From an uncultured Oscillospiraceae bacterium (lineage in GTDB: Bacteria; Bacillota; Clostridia; Oscillospirales; Oscillospiraceae), in NCBI GenBank assembly GCA_944387785.1, contig CALXGG010000009.1:1-36650 (forward strand): a stretch of DNA of 36,650 nucleotides, given 5' to 3'. Of this stretch, positions 22,474 to 30,719 are shown in pieces; the first letter of the stretch is position 1; the number at the start of each line of letters is the position of its first letter. The position numbers and the translations under genes were made by a program. The notes under the pieces were generated by a model, which saw only the letters and a list, made by a program, of their open reading frames with translations, had not been told where the DNA came from and did no database searches.

Positions 22474-23538
22474 TTACTCCTTTGTATCGTATCGGTTTTC
22501 CTGATAGCTGCGGCCCCGGGCGTAGGGGCGGTCCCCGATGCGCCCGGCCTCGTTGGTGGAGACCTTCTTCTCCGGGGCCTTCTGGGGCTGCTTCTTGGGC
22601 CGTTTGGCCTCCAGCTCCCGCTGCTCGGCGGCCCGCTGCTTGGCTTCCTCCATCCGCAGCTGGCGGGCGGCCTCCTTCTTGGCCTGGCGCTCCTCCTCCT
22701 CGGCCTGGAACTTCTTGGTGTAGTAGCGGCCCAGGGTGCCCTCCTGCAGGGTCATCAGCACGCTGTTGACGATCCAGTAGATGCCCATGGCGGCGGGCAT
22801 CATGAAGCAGAACCACAGGGACATGAGGGGCATGAGCAGGTTCATGGTCCGCATCTGCTTGTTCTGCTCCGGGGTCTGGCCGTTGGTGCGGGTCATGACC
22901 ATGGAGCTGACCAGCTGCAGGGCGGCGGCCACGATGGGGATGAGGATGACGCCGATGCAGCCCCAGGTGAGGGTAAAGCTCGTGAACATGCTGGTGGGCG
23001 TCTGGCTGAGGTCCAGACCCAGGAAGGAGAAATCCACATTGATGAGCCCGTCCACCGCCCCCTGGAACTTCTCCCAGTTCTGGTGGATGAAATCGGTGAG
23101 GAAGATCTGCTCATAGGCGCCGCCGGTGGCGGTGAAGCCCAGGCTCACGGCGGTCTCCCGCAGGGTATCCATGGCCTCGGTGCTCAGGCCCATGAAGTGG
23201 GTGATGGGCTGGTAGACGATGGAGTACAGGGGCATCAGGATCAGCAGGGGGAGGAAGGACCACAGGCAACCGCTCATGGGGTTGACCCCCTCCTCCTGGT
23301 AGAGCTTCTGCACCTCCTCCTGGTACTTGCGCTGGTTGTTGGCGTACTGCTTCTGGAGCTCCTGCTGCTTCTTGGACAGGGCCCCCATCCGCATCATGCC
23401 CTTTTTGCCCTTGAGCTGGAAGGGGAAGAAGATGAGCTTGATGACCAGGGCAAACAGGATCAGGGAAATGCCGTAGGACGACGTGAACTCGTAGAACCAA
23501 CGCAGCAGCGCCGCGAAGGGCACGGTGATGATATTCAT
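22474..23538 (-). CDS. yidC: Membrane protein insertase YidC
   Basis: 354 residues with about five transmembrane segments (first near 15-40). Inserts proteins into the membrane with or without Sec. TM1 is followed by the cytoplasmic coiled-coil hairpin (KKQQELQKQYANNQRKYQEE) and the NPMSGCLWSFLPLLILMPLY core segment, both YidC hallmarks. The tail from about 275 is a Glu/Lys/Arg-rich charged extension (EEEERQAKKEAARQ), expected to be cytoplasmic and ribosome-facing. Unlike Bacillus SpoIIIJ there is no N-terminal lipoprotein signal with lipobox cysteine. A rather long external loop (about 110-190) lies between helices. jag begins 9 nt downstream. Confidence 0.96.
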   Translation of the reverse strand: MNIITVPFAALLRWFYEFTSSYGISLILFALVIKLIFFPFQLKGKKGMMRMGALSKKQQELQKQYANNQRKYQEEVQKLYQEEGVNPMSGCLWSFLPLLILMPLYSIVYQPITHFMGLSTEAMDTLRETAVSLGFTATGGAYEQIFLTDFIHQNWEKFQGAVDGLINVDFSFLGLDLSQTPTSMFTSFTLTWGCIGVILIPIVAAALQLVSSMVMTRTNGQTPEQNKQMRTMNLLMPLMSLWFCFMMPAAMGIYWIVNSVLMTLQEGTLGRYYTKKFQAEEEERQAKKEAARQLRMEEAKQRAAEQRELEAKRPKKQPQKAPEKKVSTNEAGRIGDRPYARGRSYQENRYDTKE

Positions 23539-23590
23539 GGGTAATGCTTCCTCCGGTATTCATTTGTGGCGCGCCCGGGGGCCTTGGGCC

Positions 23591-23815
23591 TCAGGGCACA
23601 GGGTCGTACATGTTCCCCTTGTAAAAGGGGTGGCATCGCAAAAACCGCTTCAGGGCCAGAAGGCCCCCCTTCCAGGGGCCGTACTTCTCCACGGCCTCCA
23701 GGGCGTACTGAGAGCAGGTGGGCACGAAGCGGCACCGGGGCGGGAGCCCCGGGGAGATATGGCGCTGGTAGAACCGGATGGCCCCCAGCAGCAGCCTCTT
23801 GACCCGCCGGCTCAT
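23591..23815 (-). CDS. yidD: Membrane protein insertion efficiency factor YidD
   Basis: 74 residues. The conserved pattern [19 protein letters not shown] with [16 protein letters not shown] is diagnostic. It is a small amphipathic peripheral membrane protein that aids YidC. Its start overlaps the rnpA stop by 4 nt (ATGA), indicating translational coupling. A gap of 52 bp to yidC holds no gene. Confidence 0.96.
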   Translation of the reverse strand: MSRRVKRLLLGAIRFYQRHISPGLPPRCRFVPTCSQYALEAVEKYGPWKGGLLALKRFLRCHPFYKGNMYDPVP

Positions 23816-24159
23816 GGCCCTTCCTCCTCCAGGAGGCCCAGCTGGCGGCAGGCCCGGTCAAAGGCCCGGGTGAGCTTCCCCCAGGGGGCCTGGGCGGTGC
23901 GGCCCCGGGCCACCACCACCACGTCGTAGCCCTGGCGCATCCGGGGCTGGGCCAGGCGGTAGACCTCCCGGAGCCGGCGGCGGGCCCGGTTGCGGACCAC
24001 GGCTCCGCCCAGCTTGGCCCCCACGGTGACCCCCAGGCGGTTATGGCCCAGGCGGTTGCGCCGGCAGTAGACCACCAGCAGCGGCGTCACCGCCGAGGGG
24101 GCCTTGCTGTACATCCGGCGGAACACGTGATTCTCTTTGATGGTCACCGTCTTGTCCAC
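23812..24159 (-). CDS. rnpA: Ribonuclease P protein component
   Basis: 115 residues, basic. Binds RNase P RNA to process tRNA 5' ends. The RNR signature is present as [15 protein letters not shown]. The start is a GTG at 24159, with GGAGGAGG 8 nt upstream, giving the normal [18 protein letters not shown]-terminus. Transcribed with rpmH from the promoter at 24591. Confidence 0.96.
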   Translation of the reverse strand: MDKTVTIKENHVFRRMYSKAPSAVTPLLVVYCRRNRLGHNRLGVTVGAKLGGAVVRNRARRRLREVYRLAQPRMRQGYDVVVVARGRTAQAPWGKLTRAFDRACRQLGLLEEEGP

Positions 24160-24301
24160 GGCTGGCCCCTCCTCCCGGCTGGTCTGGCGGACAGATCCCC
24201 GGCGCCGCGCCCCGTTTCCGGGGTAAAGCGCCCAAGGGACGGCAGGAAATCACCCGTGCCGTCCCCTCGATCTATCTATTCGCGATGCAAACTCCGCGGC
24301 C

Positions 24302-24436
24302 TCAATGGGTCAGGCGGGCGCGGCCCTTGGCGCGGCGGCGGGAAAGGACCTTCCGGCCGTTGGCGGTCCTCATCCGCTTGCGGAAGCCGTGCTCCTTGGA
24401 GCGCTGGCGCTTCTTGGGCTGATAGGTACGGAACAT
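24302..24436 (-). CDS. rpmH: 50S ribosomal protein L34
   Basis: 44 residues, extremely basic: [18 protein letters not shown] begins it, then [20 protein letters not shown], ending RARLTH. A structural protein of the large ribosomal subunit. I place the start at the ATG at 24436: AGGAGG lies 9 nt away and the sequence then begins like other L34 proteins. An ATG two codons earlier (24442) is only 3 nt from the ribosome-binding site. First gene of the leftward operon rpmH-rnpA-yidD-yidC-jag. Confidence 0.97.
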   Translation of the reverse strand: MFRTYQPKKRQRSKEHGFRKRMRTANGRKVLSRRRAKGRARLTH

Positions 24437-24465
24437 TTGCATACACCTCCTACTTTCGTTTGCTG

Positions 24466-24484
24466 CGGGGCCGGTGGCCCCGCT
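24466..24484 (-). promoter_or_regulatory. Hairpin in the rpmH leader
   Basis: A perfect 8-bp stem GCGGGGCC / GGCCCCGC with a 3-nt loop in the ~115-nt untranslated leader, 24 nt upstream of the coding start. No T-run follows. Could affect translation or mRNA stability. Confidence 0.5.
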
Positions 24485-24562
24485 ACTCGACGGCGGGCGG
24501 ACCCTGGCGGATCCCCCCCGCAGTTGACGTGCTTTCGGCCTGCCTCACGACAAGCAACAGTT

Positions 24563-24591
24563 ATTATACATAAAAACCGGAACTGTGTCAA
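24563..24591 (-). promoter_or_regulatory. Perfect consensus promoter of the rpmH operon
   Basis: Minus strand: TTGACA (24591-24586), 17-nt spacer, TATAAT (24568-24563). Exact sigma-A consensus at both hexamers and the optimal spacing. Confidence 0.9.
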
Positions 24592-24748
24592 TAAAAACTT
24601 CTGAAAACCACCGGCTTTTCCCAAAAATCCCCCACTTTTGGGCGGAAAAGAAAGAATATACAAAATCTAGTGGTGATTATCCGCCCGGCACCGCCATATC
24701 TGGTTCTTTTTTGGAAAAAATTTTTTGTCTTATTATTAGAATAAGTAT

Positions 24749-24777
24749 TTGCAATCATACGGGATTTTTGGTATACT
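24749..24777 (+). promoter_or_regulatory. dnaA promoter
   Basis: TTGCAA (24749-24754), 17-nt spacer, TATACT (24772-24777), with TGG extended -10. It lies in an AT-rich stretch (24600-24780) between rpmH and dnaA that holds only a poor DnaA-box match, TTATCCGCC at about 24677. Confidence 0.75.
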
Positions 24778-24783
24778 GGATAG

Positions 24784-24959
24784 GGTATTTTCGCCGCGCC
24801 GGGGACGCCGGGCCCGGCCCTCCCCTCCGGGGGCGGGCGCCGGGACGGCATGGGCGGCGGGAAGGGGGGCCTCGCCGCCTGCCCTTTGCCGCCGCCCCCC
24901 CGGCCGACGTATGGAAGGAAAGACCTACCCAGATCCACAGAAAGAGAAGGAGCGCTTCT
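24784..24959 (+). promoter_or_regulatory. Long GC-rich dnaA 5' leader
   Basis: About 175 nt of untranslated leader predicted from the promoter, very GC-rich and able to form hairpins such as GGCGGC (24853-24858) with GCCGCC (24874-24879). No known riboswitch was recognised. It may control DnaA translation. Confidence 0.4.
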
Positions 24960-26273
24960 ATGCAATCTGTTTCCGATATTTGGTCCATGGTCCTGGCCAG
25001 GCTGCGGGAGGAGCTGTCGGAGACCACCATCAAGACCTGGTTCGACGACACCACGGTGGTGGCCCTGGAGGGGGACACCCTGGTGCTCCACTGCCCCAAC
25101 GAGTTCAAGCGCACCAACATCCAGGACCGCTTCCTCGTCAACATCGAGGCGGGGCTCAGGGACATCTTCTCCTCGGACATGGCGGTGCGGCTGCTGGACG
25201 ACGAGGGCCTGCGCCGCTACCAGAACCAGGAGGAGCAAAAGCCCACCTCCCTGATGGAGAGCGGGGAGTTCACCTTTGAGACCTTCGTGGTGGGCACCTC
25301 CAACAAGCTGGCCTGCTCCGCCGCCCGGGCGGTGGCCGACGCGCCGGGCCAGCACTACAACCCCCTTTTCATTTACGGCGACTCGGGGCTGGGCAAGACC
25401 CACCTCCTCTACGCCATCGCCCATGTGATCCGGCAGAACGACCCCCACGCCCGGATCGTGTACATCAAGGGGGACGAGTTCATCAACGACTTCATCGAGT
25501 CCGTCCGCTCCGGCAAGGCGGGGGACTTCCGCACCAAGTACCGGGAGGCGGACCTGATGCTGGTGGACGACATCCAGTTCGTGGCCGGCAAGGTGGAGAC
25601 CCAGAACGAGTTCTTCCACACCTTCAACACCCTCTACGAGAGCAAGAAGCAGATCGTCCTCACCTCCGACCGGCCGCCTCACGAGATGGCCCAGCTGGAC
25701 GACCGGCTGCGGACCCGGTTCGAGTGGGGCCTGCTGGTGGACGTGCAGCCGCCGGACCTGGAGACCCGTATCGCCATCATCAAGAACAAGGCGGCCCAGC
25801 TGGGCTTTGTCCTCACCGACGAGATCGCCGCCTACATCGCCGCCAAGATCACCGCCAACGTCCGGCAGCTGGAGGGCACCGTCAAGAAGATCAAGGCCTT
25901 CCGGGACCTGGAGGGCAGCGAGATCGACAAGCACGCCGTGGACCGGGCCATCCAGGACATGAGCCGCTCCAACGAGTTCATCATCACCCCCGACAGCATC
26001 ATCAAGGAGATCTGCCGGTACTTCCGGCTGGAGGAGGACCAGATCCGGGGCCAGTCCCGGAGCCGGGACTGCGTCAACGCCCGGCAGATCGCCATGTACC
26101 TCATCCGCCGCATGACCAGCAACTCCCTGAGCGACACGGGCCTGGAGTTCAGCGGCCGGGACCACACCACCGTGCTCCACTCCATCGAGCAGGTCGAAAA
26201 GAAAATGAAGAAGGACCCCGCCTTCGCCGAAACGGTGAAGGCCATCATCACCAATATCAACTCCAAAAAATGA
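24960..26273 (+). CDS. dnaA: Chromosomal replication initiator DnaA
   Basis: 437 residues. AAA+ initiator that binds DnaA boxes and opens oriC. Domain I covers about 1-80, a short linker to about 105, then AAA+: Walker A GDSGLGKT (130-137) and Walker B LMLVDDIQF (D203, D204). Domain IV ends with the DNA-binding signature GRDHTTVLHS (from 399). ATG at 24960 follows AGAAGGAG by 7 nt; the frame upstream is open but non-coding. It is directly followed by oriC and dnaN. Confidence 0.98.
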   Translation: MQSVSDIWSMVLARLREELSETTIKTWFDDTTVVALEGDTLVLHCPNEFKRTNIQDRFLVNIEAGLRDIFSSDMAVRLLDDEGLRRYQNQEEQKPTSLMESGEFTFETFVVGTSNKLACSAARAVADAPGQHYNPLFIYGDSGLGKTHLLYAIAHVIRQNDPHARIVYIKGDEFINDFIESVRSGKAGDFRTKYREADLMLVDDIQFVAGKVETQNEFFHTFNTLYESKKQIVLTSDRPPHEMAQLDDRLRTRFEWGLLVDVQPPDLETRIAIIKNKAAQLGFVLTDEIAAYIAAKITANVRQLEGTVKKIKAFRDLEGSEIDKHAVDRAIQDMSRSNEFIITPDSIIKEICRYFRLEEDQIRGQSRSRDCVNARQIAMYLIRRMTSNSLSDTGLEFSGRDHTTVLHSIEQVEKKMKKDPAFAETVKAIITNINSKK

Positions 26274-26301
26274 CCGGGGGTTTTGAACATTTTCCCCCAA
26301 C

Positions 26302-26496
26302 TTTTCCACCGTTTCCACAAAAAGTTATCCACGCCCCCTGTGGAAAATCCCTCCAGGGACAGCCCCTGTGGATACCGGTGGACAAGCGCCCCCCTTTTCC
26401 ACACCGGCCTGTGGAGCCCCTTTCCCTTACGTTCCAACAGCTTTCGCAGCTTATCCACATTTTTTCCCCCTACTGCCCCTACTACTGAAAAATATA
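26302..26496 (+). other. oriC: Replication origin oriC: DnaA boxes, DnaA-trios and AT-rich unwinding region
   Basis: DnaA boxes between dnaA and dnaN: TTTTCCACC (26302), GTTTCCACA (26311), TTATCCACG (26325), reversed TTTTCCACA (26339-26347), reversed GTATCCACA (26367-26375), TTTTCCACA (26395) and perfect TTATCCACA (26451-26459). The last box is followed by a C-rich spacer, then CTACTG (26470-26475) and CTACTACTG (26479-26487), which read as DnaA-trios (3'-GAT on the other strand), and AAAAATATA. This order of box, GC-rich spacer, trios and AT-rich DNA is that of the Bacillus subtilis unwinding site. Confidence 0.9.
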
Positions 26497-26559
26497 CCAG
26501 TCTATGCTTCTGTCCGGCAGGATATTCCGCCTCCCGGCAGAAAGAAAGGAATACAGCCC

Positions 26560-27669
26560 ATGAAATTTTCCTGTGAAAAGGCCCTTCTCCTCTCGGCGGT
26601 GAACACCGCCTCCCGGGCCGTTTCCCCCAAAAGCTCCATCCCCGCCCTGGAGGGCCTCCTGCTGGAGGCGGACAGCGGCCTCACCGTTTCCGGCTACAAC
26701 ATGCAGACCGGCATCCGCACCAAGGTGGACGCCGCCGTCACCGAAGGCGGCTCCCTGGTCCTCAGCGCCCGGCTCTTCGGCGACATGATCCGCCGCCTGC
26801 CCGACGACGTGGTGGTCTTCGCCTCCGACAAGAACCTCAACGTGAAGCTCACCTGCGGCGACGCCTCCTACGACCTGACCGCCATCTCCTCCGCCGACTA
26901 CCCCGACATGCCGGAGGTGGAGGACCAGTTCTCCTTCCAGATCCAGCAGAAGGTGCTGCGGGCCATGATCGGGGAGACCTCCTTCGCCGTGTCCACCAAC
27001 GAGGCCCGGCCGGTCCACACCGGCTCCCTCTTTGAGATCGGGGAAAAGGGGCTGACCATGGTGGCGGTGGACGGCTTCCGCCTGGCCCTGCGCCGGGAGC
27101 CGGTGGAGCGCATCGACGGGGGCGCCTTCTCCTTCGTGGCCCCCGGCTCCGCCCTCAGCGAGGTGGAAAAGATCTGCGAGGATACCGACGAGCCGGCCTG
27201 CGTCACCCTGGGCAACCGCCACCTCCTCTTCGAGGTGGGCCCCACGGAGCTGATCTGCCGGCGGCTGGAGGGGGAGTTCCTGGACTATAAGACCGCCATC
27301 CCCCGCTCCAACCCCATCGCCGTCACGGTGGACACCAAGACCATGATCGCCTCCATCGACCGGGTGGGGGTGGTGATCTCCGACAAGCAGAAGAGCCCCG
27401 TGCGCTGCCTGTTCGGGGAGGACAAGGTCTCCCTCTCCGCCAAGACCGCCAACGGCGAGGCCAAGGACGTGTGCAAGATCTCCGGCGACGGCAGGGGCCT
27501 GGAGATCGGCTTCAACAACCGCTACCTGCTGGAGGCCCTGAAATACTGCCCGGCGGACACCGTCCGCATGGAGCTCAACACCGGCATCTCCCCCTGCATC
27601 ATCACCCCCCTGGAGGGGGAGGAGAACTTCCTCTACATGGTGCTGCCGGTGCGGCTGAAAAACAGCTGA
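26560..27669 (+). CDS. dnaN: DNA polymerase III beta subunit (sliding clamp)
   Basis: 369 residues, the normal length for three clamp domains. The clamp dimer encircles DNA and tethers polymerase. MKFSCEKALL at the N-terminus and the C-terminal YMVLPVRLKNS (the peptide-binding pocket end) are typical; FAVSTNEARP lies mid-protein. ATG at 26560 is preceded by AAGAAAGGA; the frame is open upstream through oriC but is not coding there. The S4 gene starts 14 nt after its stop. Confidence 0.98.
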   Translation: MKFSCEKALLLSAVNTASRAVSPKSSIPALEGLLLEADSGLTVSGYNMQTGIRTKVDAAVTEGGSLVLSARLFGDMIRRLPDDVVVFASDKNLNVKLTCGDASYDLTAISSADYPDMPEVEDQFSFQIQQKVLRAMIGETSFAVSTNEARPVHTGSLFEIGEKGLTMVAVDGFRLALRREPVERIDGGAFSFVAPGSALSEVEKICEDTDEPACVTLGNRHLLFEVGPTELICRRLEGEFLDYKTAIPRSNPIAVTVDTKTMIASIDRVGVVISDKQKSPVRCLFGEDKVSLSAKTANGEAKDVCKISGDGRGLEIGFNNRYLLEALKYCPADTVRMELNTGISPCIITPLEGEENFLYMVLPVRLKNS

Positions 27670-27683
27670 GAGGGTATACTTGT

Positions 27684-27902
27684 ATGGAAACCATTACCAT
27701 TTCCACAGAGTTCATCAAGCTCCAGGACCTGATGAAATTCGGCAGCCTGGTGTCCTCCGGCGGGGAGGCCAAGGTCCTCATCCAGGAGGGGGCGGTCTCC
27801 GTCAACGGGGAAGTGTGCCTCCAGCGGGGGAAAAAGCTCCGCCCCGGGGACGTCGTGTCCTTCCGGGGGAAACAATACACGGTGGCCTATGGAGATCAAT
27901 AG
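27684..27902 (+). CDS. S4-domain RNA-binding protein (YaaA/RlbA type)
   Basis: 72 residues, one S4 RNA-binding domain: LIQEGAVSVNGEVCLQRGKK and RPGDVVSF are the S4 core. The Bacillus homologue between dnaN and recF is proposed to act in ribosome assembly. ATG at 27684 after a weak GAGAGGG site. Its last 14 nt overlap recF, indicating translational coupling. Confidence 0.92.
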   Translation: METITISTEFIKLQDLMKFGSLVSSGGEAKVLIQEGAVSVNGEVCLQRGKKLRPGDVVSFRGKQYTVAYGDQ

Positions 27903-28992
27903 CCTCCGGCTGGAGGATTTCCGGAACTACTGTGGGGAATTTGTGGAATTCGACCCGGTGTGCAACGTGATCTGGGGGGAGAACGCCCAGGGCAAGACCA
28001 ACCTGCTGGAGGCCATCTGCTGCCTTGCCTGGGGACGGTCCCCCCGGACCCGCAGCGACCGGGAGCTGATCCGCTTCGGCGCCGAGGGCTTCCGGGTGGA
28101 GGGGGCCATCGCCAGCCGGGGCCGGGAATTTTGCAGCCGCATCGAATACGCCCCGGGGCGGAAGAAGCGGATCACCGTCAACGGCGTGGCCGCCAGGACC
28201 GCCGCCGCCCTCAGCGACGTGCTCAACGTGGTGTTCTTCGCCCCGGAGGACCTCCAGCTGATCCGGGCCGGGGCAGCGGAGCGCCGGCGCTTCATGGACG
28301 CCTCCCTCTGCCAGCTGCGGCCCCGGTACGCCGAGGCCCTCTCGGAGTACCACCGCCTCCACGAGCATAAGACCAGGATCCTCCGGGACTGCGACCAGCG
28401 GCCGGACCTCATCGCCACCCTGCCGGACTTCAACCTGCGCCTGGCGGAGACCGGGGCGGTGCTCATCCACTACCGCTCCCGGTTCGCCGCCCTGCTCCAG
28501 GACGCCGCCGCCGCCGCCCACGGGGAGTGCTCCGGGGGGCGGGAGGCCCTGGCCGTCCGGTACCAGACGGTGAAAACGGTGACGGACCCCCTGGGGGACT
28601 ACCGCCAGCTGGTGGCCCAGCTGCTGGAGCACCAGCGCCAGCACCACTACGCGGAGATCTCCTCCCGCCAGTGCCTCTCCGGGCCCCACAAGGACGACCT
28701 GGAGGTGCTGCTGGACGGGCGGCCCGCCCGGTCCTTCGCCTCCCAGGGCCAGACCAGGACGGCGGCGCTGTCCCTGAAGCTGGCGGCCCGGGAGATCCAC
28801 CGGGAGATCCTGGGGGAGTACCCGGTGCTGCTGCTGGACGACGTGCTCAGCGAGCTGGACCCCCGGCGGCAGGAGTTCGTCCTCAACCGTATCGGCGGGG
28901 GGCAGGTGTTCATCACCTGCTGCGAGGACGACCGGCTGGGGGGCCTCCTCAGCGGGCGGGTGTTCCACACCCGGGGGGGAAAGCTGGAGTAG
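27889..28992 (+). CDS. recF: DNA replication and repair protein RecF
   Basis: 367 residues. SMC/ABC-type ATPase that helps RecO/RecR load RecA at single-strand gaps. Walker A GENAQGKT (30-37), the ABC signature region SQGQTRTAALSLKLA and Walker B PVLLLDDVLSELD are all present. It starts inside the S4 gene. Downstream, 927 bp of repeat-derived DNA (element B) separate it from remB, its usual neighbour. Confidence 0.97.
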   Translation: MEINSLRLEDFRNYCGEFVEFDPVCNVIWGENAQGKTNLLEAICCLAWGRSPRTRSDRELIRFGAEGFRVEGAIASRGREFCSRIEYAPGRKKRITVNGVAARTAAALSDVLNVVFFAPEDLQLIRAGAAERRRFMDASLCQLRPRYAEALSEYHRLHEHKTRILRDCDQRPDLIATLPDFNLRLAETGAVLIHYRSRFAALLQDAAAAAHGECSGGREALAVRYQTVKTVTDPLGDYRQLVAQLLEHQRQHHYAEISSRQCLSGPHKDDLEVLLDGRPARSFASQGQTRTAALSLKLAAREIHREILGEYPVLLLDDVLSELDPRRQEFVLNRIGGGQVFITCCEDDRLGGLLSGRVFHTRGGKLE

Positions 28993-29036
28993 GGGGGCGT
29001 CCCCCTTGCCCCCGGCCCCGGGGATTGCCGACCGCG

Positions 29037-29587
29037 GCCTACTTTTCCCACGCGGGAAAAGTAGGCAAAAGCGCGCCAGCCCCCTTCGGGCTGGATCCCC
29101 GCCTTTGCCTGATCGGTCTGGAGATGATTTGCGGCCCGGTTGCCGCTGAATTTCCTTTGGGCCGCTGGCCACCTCGTAACCGGTGCGGTGGTCTGCCGCA
29201 CTTCGGCTGCCGCCCCTCGGGCTGAGAGTGATTTCTATTTTTCAAGCTCCCGGGCTGAGGGGTAGTTCGAATTTTCTTTTTTGGAGATTTTCGGGCTGAC
29301 AGGCTGTGCCGCTTTCCGTTTCAGCCCGCAACACACTTTTCCCACAGCCGCAGGCAGTCCGACACAGAAGCCATAGATGCATGTATCCCTTTAACAGGGC
29401 CATACCCGCAGGGCACAGGCCGGCCGAAGCATCGATGCGAAACCCGGTACAGATCGGATGCCCGGAGGATTTTCTGATTCAGTGGCTGCGAACTGGCAAA
29501 GTCTGATACAGGCCGATTGGACAAAGGAATCCAAAACCTTGGTTTTGGCGTGTTTTTGGGTACTTTTTGCACGAGCAAAAAGTACCC
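29037..29587 (-). repeat. Hairpin-capped interspersed element, copy B (inverted)
   Basis: 551 bp, opposite orientation to A, C and D/E. The end nearest recF is the right end: outer hairpin 29037-29066 (GCCTACTTTTCCC, loop ACGC), 9-nt linker, inner hairpin CCAGCCC/GGGCTGG (29076-29094), box A CCTTTGCCTGATCGG (29102-29116), box B near GCCGCTGAA. The other end: box B 29478-29489, box A 29513-29527, inner hairpin CCAAAACC/GGTTTTGG (29531-29548), 9-nt linker, outer hairpin 29558-29587 (GGGTACTTTTTGC, loop ACGA). The two conserved core blocks (about 29145-29225 and 29385-29470) are present. The outer hairpin 29558-29587 matches copy A's left hairpin except in the loop. Confidence 0.85.
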
Positions 29588-29652
29588 CGCCCGTGGGTGC
29601 GGGAACCCACAAGGCAGAGGGCCGCTTCCGGCCCATTCGGATGCATCAAACC

Positions 29653-29860
29653 CCGGGCCCCGGGGGCGGAGCCCCCGCCGAACAGCACCGGGCCCGGGGG
29701 CAAGGTGAATGCCGCCGCAGGCGGCAGAGAGGGCAGCCTGGGCTGCGGAGCCCCCGCCGGAAACCGCCGGGGCTGGCCAATCCCCGCTGCGTTCCCGCCC
29801 GCCCGGCGATGGGCCCATCCGCCCTGCATGGGCCGGATGCCCCCGCCCGGTCGGCGCAAA
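29653..29860. repeat. Outer flank block beside element B
   Basis: GC-rich sequence between element B and remB. GGCCCCGGGGGCGGAGCCCC near its left end and GCTGCGTTCCCGCCCGCCCG at about 29787 correspond, in the same order, to 18920-19022 next to element D/E. No gene seen. Confidence 0.55.
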
Positions 29861-29919
29861 GCCGGGCCCGCTTCGGCCCCCGCCGGCGGCAGCCGGCGTC
29901 AGAAAAAAAGGAGAACCCC

Positions 29920-30183
29920 ATGTATCTTCACCTAGGAAACAACATATCCGTCCCCACGGATGACATTATCGGCGTATTCGACCTGGACAACGCCTCCTCC
30001 GCCCGCTCCACCCGGGACTTTCTTTCCGCTGCGGAGGAAGAGGGCATGGTCATCGCCGTGGGACAGGACCTGCCCAAATCCCTGGTGGTCTGCTGCCCCC
30101 GGGGCAGCTGGCAGCGGGTGTACCTGTCCCCCCTGGCCAGCGCCACCCTGCTGGGGCGGCTGGAGGGCCTGCCCTTTGGCTGA
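29920..30183 (+). CDS. remB: DUF370 / extracellular matrix regulator RemB family protein
   Basis: 87 residues: MYLHLGNNISVPTDDIIGVF is the conserved start, followed by LDNASSARSTRDFL. In Bacillus the protein encoded between recF and gyrB (YaaB/RemB) influences biofilm matrix genes; function in Clostridia is not established. ATG at 29920 follows AAAGGAG. The frame is open upstream through element B, but that part is repeat DNA. Confidence 0.92.
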   Translation: MYLHLGNNISVPTDDIIGVFDLDNASSARSTRDFLSAAEEEGMVIAVGQDLPKSLVVCCPRGSWQRVYLSPLASATLLGRLEGLPFG

Positions 30184-30266
30184 CGGTATTTGCTGATAGA
30201 TAAGATTCCATCCCATAGGCCGGGTCCGGCTTTGGCCGGGCCCCCTCACTGCGAAAGGAGACACAT

Positions 30267-30674
30267 ATGAGCGAGAGCAACGTCCTCTGGCGGGACAGAA
30301 AACGCTATTTCGGCCTGCCCCTGTCCTTTACCCGCTACCGGCTCAGCGAGGACCGCATCTTCTGCGAGAAGGGCTTTTTCAATATCCGGGAGGAGGAGAT
30401 CCTCCTCTACCGGGTCCGGGATTTGGAGCTGCACCTGAAGCTGACCCAACGGATCTTCGGCGTGGGCAGCGTGTTCGTCCACTCCTCGGACAAGACCATG
30501 CCCGTCCTGGAGCTGAAGAACATCAGGGCCCCCCGGGAGGTCAAGGAGCTGCTCTACCGCCAGGTGGAGGACTGCAAGGACCGCCGGCGGATGCGCACCA
30601 TGGAGTTCGTTGGCGCCGACGGCGGCCAGGACGCCCCGGAGCCGGAGCTGGACCCGGACGACATGGACGAATGA
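30267..30674 (+). CDS. Bacterial PH-domain protein
   Basis: 135 residues. Residues about 5-105 fit a bacterial pleckstrin-homology (bPH_2-like) fold: RYRLSEDRIFCEKGFFNIRE then LYRVRDLELHLKLTQRIFG and VLELKNIRAPREVKELLY. The tail is acidic (PEPELDPDDMDE). No transmembrane helix. AAAGGAG precedes the ATG; it lies 83 nt after remB and 45 nt before gyrB, suggesting a shared transcript. Role unknown. Confidence 0.85.
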   Translation: MSESNVLWRDRKRYFGLPLSFTRYRLSEDRIFCEKGFFNIREEEILLYRVRDLELHLKLTQRIFGVGSVFVHSSDKTMPVLELKNIRAPREVKELLYRQVEDCKDRRRMRTMEFVGADGGQDAPEPELDPDDMDE

Positions 30675-30719
30675 GTCCTTTCACCTGTTTCCCTGAATCG
30701 AATCGGAGGTTAACCCTAT

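Noticed and set aside
24660..24700. Upstream half of a bipartite oriC
   Set aside because: Only one poor DnaA-box match (TTATCCGCC) is present before dnaA; AT-richness alone is explained by the promoters.
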